NCBI RefSeq assembly: GCF_024198175.1
Contig: NZ_JAJVKV010000005.1
Coordinates: 186,001-250,000, forward strand
Source of the DNA: Pyxidicoccus xibeiensis
GTDB lineage: Bacteria; Myxococcota; Myxococcia; Myxococcales; Myxococcaceae
Direction of reading: 5' to 3'
DNA: 64,000 nt
The notes beneath the pieces were generated by a model that saw only the letters and a list, made by a program, of their open reading frames with translations, was not told the origin of the DNA and searched no databases. A program made the translations under genes and the position numbers. Of this stretch, positions 61,542-64,000 are shown piece by piece; position 1 is the first letter of the stretch, and each line of letters opens with the position of its first letter.

Positions 61542-63626
61542 CTACTTCCGCGTCGACGTCTGGGCCGGCGCCGCGTGGACGTCGAGGAACCGGGCGGCGC
61601 GCGCGAGGAACTCGATGAGGTTCTCCTTGCGGGCGAGCGAGTGGCCCTCGTTCTCCGCGACCATGTACTCGACGGGGACCTTGCGGGCGCGCAGCGCGTC
61701 GACGATGAGGTCGGACTCGCTGCGAGGCACGCGCGGGTCATTCGCGCCGGCATAGACGAACAGCGGGTCGACGATGCGGTCGGCGTCCTTCAAGGGGGAG
61801 ATGGACGCGAGGAAGGCGGCGTCCTTGTCGGGGTCACCGAACTCGACGAGGAAGATCTCCCGGATGAAGCCGCTGGTGGTGGCCATGAAGGTCTTCAGGT
61901 CGGCGACGCCGAACAGGTTGACGCCCGCGCGCCACAGGTCGGGCATGCGGGTGAGGCCGATGAGCACGGTGTAGCCGCCATAGCTGCCGCCGTAGATGAT
62001 GACGCGGTCCGGGTCGGCCCACGGCTGGGACGCGGCCCAGCGGCCGGTGGCCTCGATGTCCTTGAAGGCCGCCAGGCGCGCAGGCCCGTTGTCGCCCTCC
62101 TCGAAGGCGCGGCCAAAGCCGCTGGAGCCGCGCACGTTGGGCTCCACCCACGCGTAGCCCTGGGACAGGAAGAAGGCGATGGACGGCGACCACTTGATCT
62201 TCGAGTTGCCGGAAGGCCCGCCATGGTAGCTGACGATGACGGGCAGCTTCCCGGCGCGCTTCTTGGGGAGGAAGACGTTGACGGGCAGCTGCAGCCCGTC
62301 ATGGGCGGGCACGGAGGTGATGCTCGCTTCGATGGCGGGCACCTCGCGCAGGGACGGGCGGGGCTCGCGGCGCAGCGGAGACACCTTGCCCGTCTTCGTG
62401 TCGATGACCCACACGTCGGTGGGAGAGGTGGGGGTGGACCAGGTGGCGGTGAGCCGCCGGCCATCCTCGGAGAAGCGGTCCAGGCCGCCCTGGCCCAGCG
62501 GCATGGAGACGCGGGCGCGGGGCCTCAGCGTGACGCCATCGAGCAGGCGGACCTCGCTGCGGTTGCCGGCGTCGAGCGACAGGCCGACGGCGCCACCCCG
62601 CTTGGCGACCTCGACGCCCTGGATGAGCGCGGTGGCGGGGGCCTTCTCCACGTAGCGGGCCTTCTCGTCGCCGGTCTCCGCGTCGAGCGCGAGCAGCCAC
62701 GCCTGCTCGCCGCCGCCATCGGTGGCGACGTAGGCCGTCTTCCCGTCGGGGGAGAAGCGGGCCTCGAAGATGGAGACCTTGCCCTCGCGGGGGTAGAGCT
62801 GCTTCACGGCACCGTTCGCGAGGTCGATGCGCACGAGGAAGTTCTCGGAGCGGGACGGGTAGCGCACGTAGAGGCCGCTCTTGCCGTCGCGGCTGACGTC
62901 GGTGAGGAAGCCGGGCGTCTCGTCACGGTGGATGGCGCGGGCCTCGCCGCCGGAGGCGGGCACGGCATACACGGAGGTCTGCGCCGCGCTCATCGGGCGG
63001 GCGCTGAAGTAGAGGGTGTCCGGGGCCAGGTCGGGCACGAAGACGTTGTCGCGGTTGAGCTTCTCGCCCGAGGTGAGCTCCACCGGCGCGGAGCCATCGA
63101 GCCCGACCTTCCAGATGGACCAGTTCTCATCGGCGCCCTTGTCGGACATGAACAGGAGCGACTTGCCGTCCGGAGTGGTCATCGCCTGGGAGACGCGCTC
63201 GCTCCACGCGAAGAGCCGCTTCGCGGGCGAGTCCGGGCGCTTCGCGTCGGCGACGTAGAGCTGCGGCAGGCCGTCGCGGTTGGAGATGAAGAGGGTGCGC
63301 TGGCCATCGCGGGTGAACTGCGGCTCGGCGTTGATGAACGCGTCCACCAGGGGGGTGACCCTGGCGGCGAGCTCGGAGACACGGGCCGCCTCCTCTCCGG
63401 CGAGCACGTCGGGGGCCACCTTCGCGGCGGGTGCGGTGGGCTCTGGGGCGGCGGGCGCTGCCGGTCCGGAAGCGGCGGCGGGCTCCGGCGACGAGGGCAT
63501 GGCCGGAGCACCGGCCGTGGAGGTGGCGTCGGGAGCGGTGGCGGTGGGGGCTGGCTCCGGCTGGGGCTGCGGCGAGCTCGCGCAGGCGGCGAGCAGTGTG
63601 ACGAGAGCGAACAGGAAGGGGCGCAT
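61542..63626 (-). CDS. S9-family (prolyl oligopeptidase-type) peptidase lipoprotein
   Basis: 694 residues from ATG 63626: lipobox signal RPFLFALVTLLAACASS, then a long Ala/Pro-rich linker (~20-85). The beta-propeller covers ~100-430 (INAEPQFTRDGQRTLFISNR, LLFMSDKGADENWSIWKVG). The alpha/beta hydrolase domain has nucleophile Ser in IIYGGSYGGYTVLI (~550), Asp in VYAGANDPRVPRSESD and His in ENEGHSLARKEN. It should cleave short peptides outside the cytoplasm, likely for predation or nutrient use. It has its own promoter region, 87 bases downstream of the next gene's stop. Confidence 0.92.
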   Translation of the reverse strand: MRPFLFALVTLLAACASSPQPQPEPAPTATAPDATSTAGAPAMPSSPEPAAASGPAAPAAPEPTAPAAKVAPDVLAGEEAARVSELAARVTPLVDAFINAEPQFTRDGQRTLFISNRDGLPQLYVADAKRPDSPAKRLFAWSERVSQAMTTPDGKSLLFMSDKGADENWSIWKVGLDGSAPVELTSGEKLNRDNVFVPDLAPDTLYFSARPMSAAQTSVYAVPASGGEARAIHRDETPGFLTDVSRDGKSGLYVRYPSRSENFLVRIDLANGAVKQLYPREGKVSIFEARFSPDGKTAYVATDGGGEQAWLLALDAETGDEKARYVEKAPATALIQGVEVAKRGGAVGLSLDAGNRSEVRLLDGVTLRPRARVSMPLGQGGLDRFSEDGRRLTATWSTPTSPTDVWVIDTKTGKVSPLRREPRPSLREVPAIEASITSVPAHDGLQLPVNVFLPKKRAGKLPVIVSYHGGPSGNSKIKWSPSIAFFLSQGYAWVEPNVRGSSGFGRAFEEGDNGPARLAAFKDIEATGRWAASQPWADPDRVIIYGGSYGGYTVLIGLTRMPDLWRAGVNLFGVADLKTFMATTSGFIREIFLVEFGDPDKDAAFLASISPLKDADRIVDPLFVYAGANDPRVPRSESDLIVDALRARKVPVEYMVAENEGHSLARKENLIEFLARAARFLDVHAAPAQTSTRK

Positions 63627-63713
63627 GGCGCGGCAAGCTACAGCGCGGCGTGGCGGCCCTCCATCGCGGACTCGGTGGTGCAGCGGCCGACCGTCAACGC
63701 CCTGACGCAAGCC

Positions 63714-64000
63714 TCAATCCAGGTAGCCCCAGCGGTCCTCTTCGAAGACGTAATACGGGCGGCCGAAGGGCACCCGGTCCGTCCAGCCCAGCACGTGCCG
63801 GGCCGACTCCGCGGACACGTCGTAGGTGAAGCCGAAGTGGGGCCCGCCGAACTTCGCGGGGGGCAGCGAGGGAAGGAAGTCCGGGACGAGCGCCTCCAGC
63901 GTCTCGGGCAGCCGGCCGTGCTTCGCCTGGAAGGCCCGGCAGGCGGCGATGAGGACCTCGGCATTCGCGCGGGCCCGCTCGCTCCCGGCGCGGTCGGGCC
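63714..64000 (-). CDS. Unrecognised protein, C-terminal part only
   Basis: The frame is open to the window edge; 94 residues plus stop are visible. AEVLIAACRAFQAKHGRLPE, TLEALVPDFLPSLPPAKFGG and PYYVFEEDRWGYLD are readable. The pattern of a helix then PETLEALVPDFL is seen at the ends of some secreted myxobacterial proteins, but without the N-terminus no family can be named. Codon bias is normal. Confidence 0.7.
   Translation of the reverse strand, partial: PDRAGSERARANAEVLIAACRAFQAKHGRLPETLEALVPDFLPSLPPAKFGGPHFGFTYDVSAESARHVLGWTDRVPFGRPYYVFEEDRWGYLD

Overview
The window is high-GC chromosomal DNA of a myxobacterium, most probably a member of the Myxococcaceae (Myxococcus, Corallococcus or Pyxidicoccus type). 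The reasons are strong G/C bias at third codon positions, many secreted lipoproteins, a eukaryote-like Ser/Thr kinase, a TPR-CHAT protein, RCC1 repeats, an ECF42-type sigma factor with its DGPF partner, and a remnant resembling the N-terminal domain of the SitA outer-membrane-exchange toxins followed by a DUF5953 protein. No rRNA, complete tRNA or CRISPR array was seen.

Layout. 0-12.4 kb is a normal core-like region: XRE-cupin regulator (5' partial), an extraordinary methionine-rich small protein, a giant VIT/VWA lipoprotein, a NifS/IscS-type cysteine desulfurase, a GH15 glucosidase/trehalase, a fatty acid desaturase, a DUF1801 protein with a histone-H1-like tail, and a YciI/DGPF-sigma pair. 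12.4-14.7 kb is a lower-GC insert flanked by two direct copies of a tRNA/tmRNA 3'-end sequence; it carries a small membrane protein and a two-gene lipoprotein operon. 14.7-20 kb has a DHFR-family reductase, two secreted proteins, a membrane Ser/Thr kinase, and a frameshifted and truncated SitA-like lipoprotein with a translationally coupled DUF5953 gene. 20-26.2 kb holds a membrane protein coupled to a TPR-CHAT protease-like protein, a DUF4336 protein, an ArsR-SRPBCC pair and an orphan ClpP.

26-38 kb contains a beta-propeller lipoprotein, a small secretion-less protein, a GATC-rich segment in front of a replication-initiator-like gene with a DnaA domain I-like C-terminus, a hydrolase remnant, a di-heme cytochrome c peroxidase, an alkaline phosphatase superfamily enzyme, a lipoprotein and an RCC1-repeat lipoprotein. 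38-50.8 kb has two quinone-oxidoreductase-like MDR enzymes (one paired with a divergent LysR regulator), an IS3 transposase scrap, a TetR regulator with an 18-bp perfect palindrome next to its start, a large beta-propeller protein, RecD2 helicase, a soluble histidine kinase and an ice-binding-fold (DUF3494) lipoprotein.

50.8-53.6 kb is a second scrambled, lower-GC patch. It holds a duplicated scrap of the recD2 3' end, a secreted protein that looks actinobacterial with a coupled tiny membrane protein, an IS91-type transposase remnant and a third copy of the tRNA/tmRNA 3'-end sequence. 53.6-61.3 kb is a tightly overlapping three-gene operon that resembles the YdbH/YdbL (AsmA-like, DUF1318) envelope-lipid system plus a 1156-residue PD40/TPR protein. 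61.5-64 kb has an S9 prolyl oligopeptidase-type lipoprotein and the end of an unrecognised gene. Several convergent gene pairs are separated by strong GC-rich hairpins that should act as bidirectional terminators.
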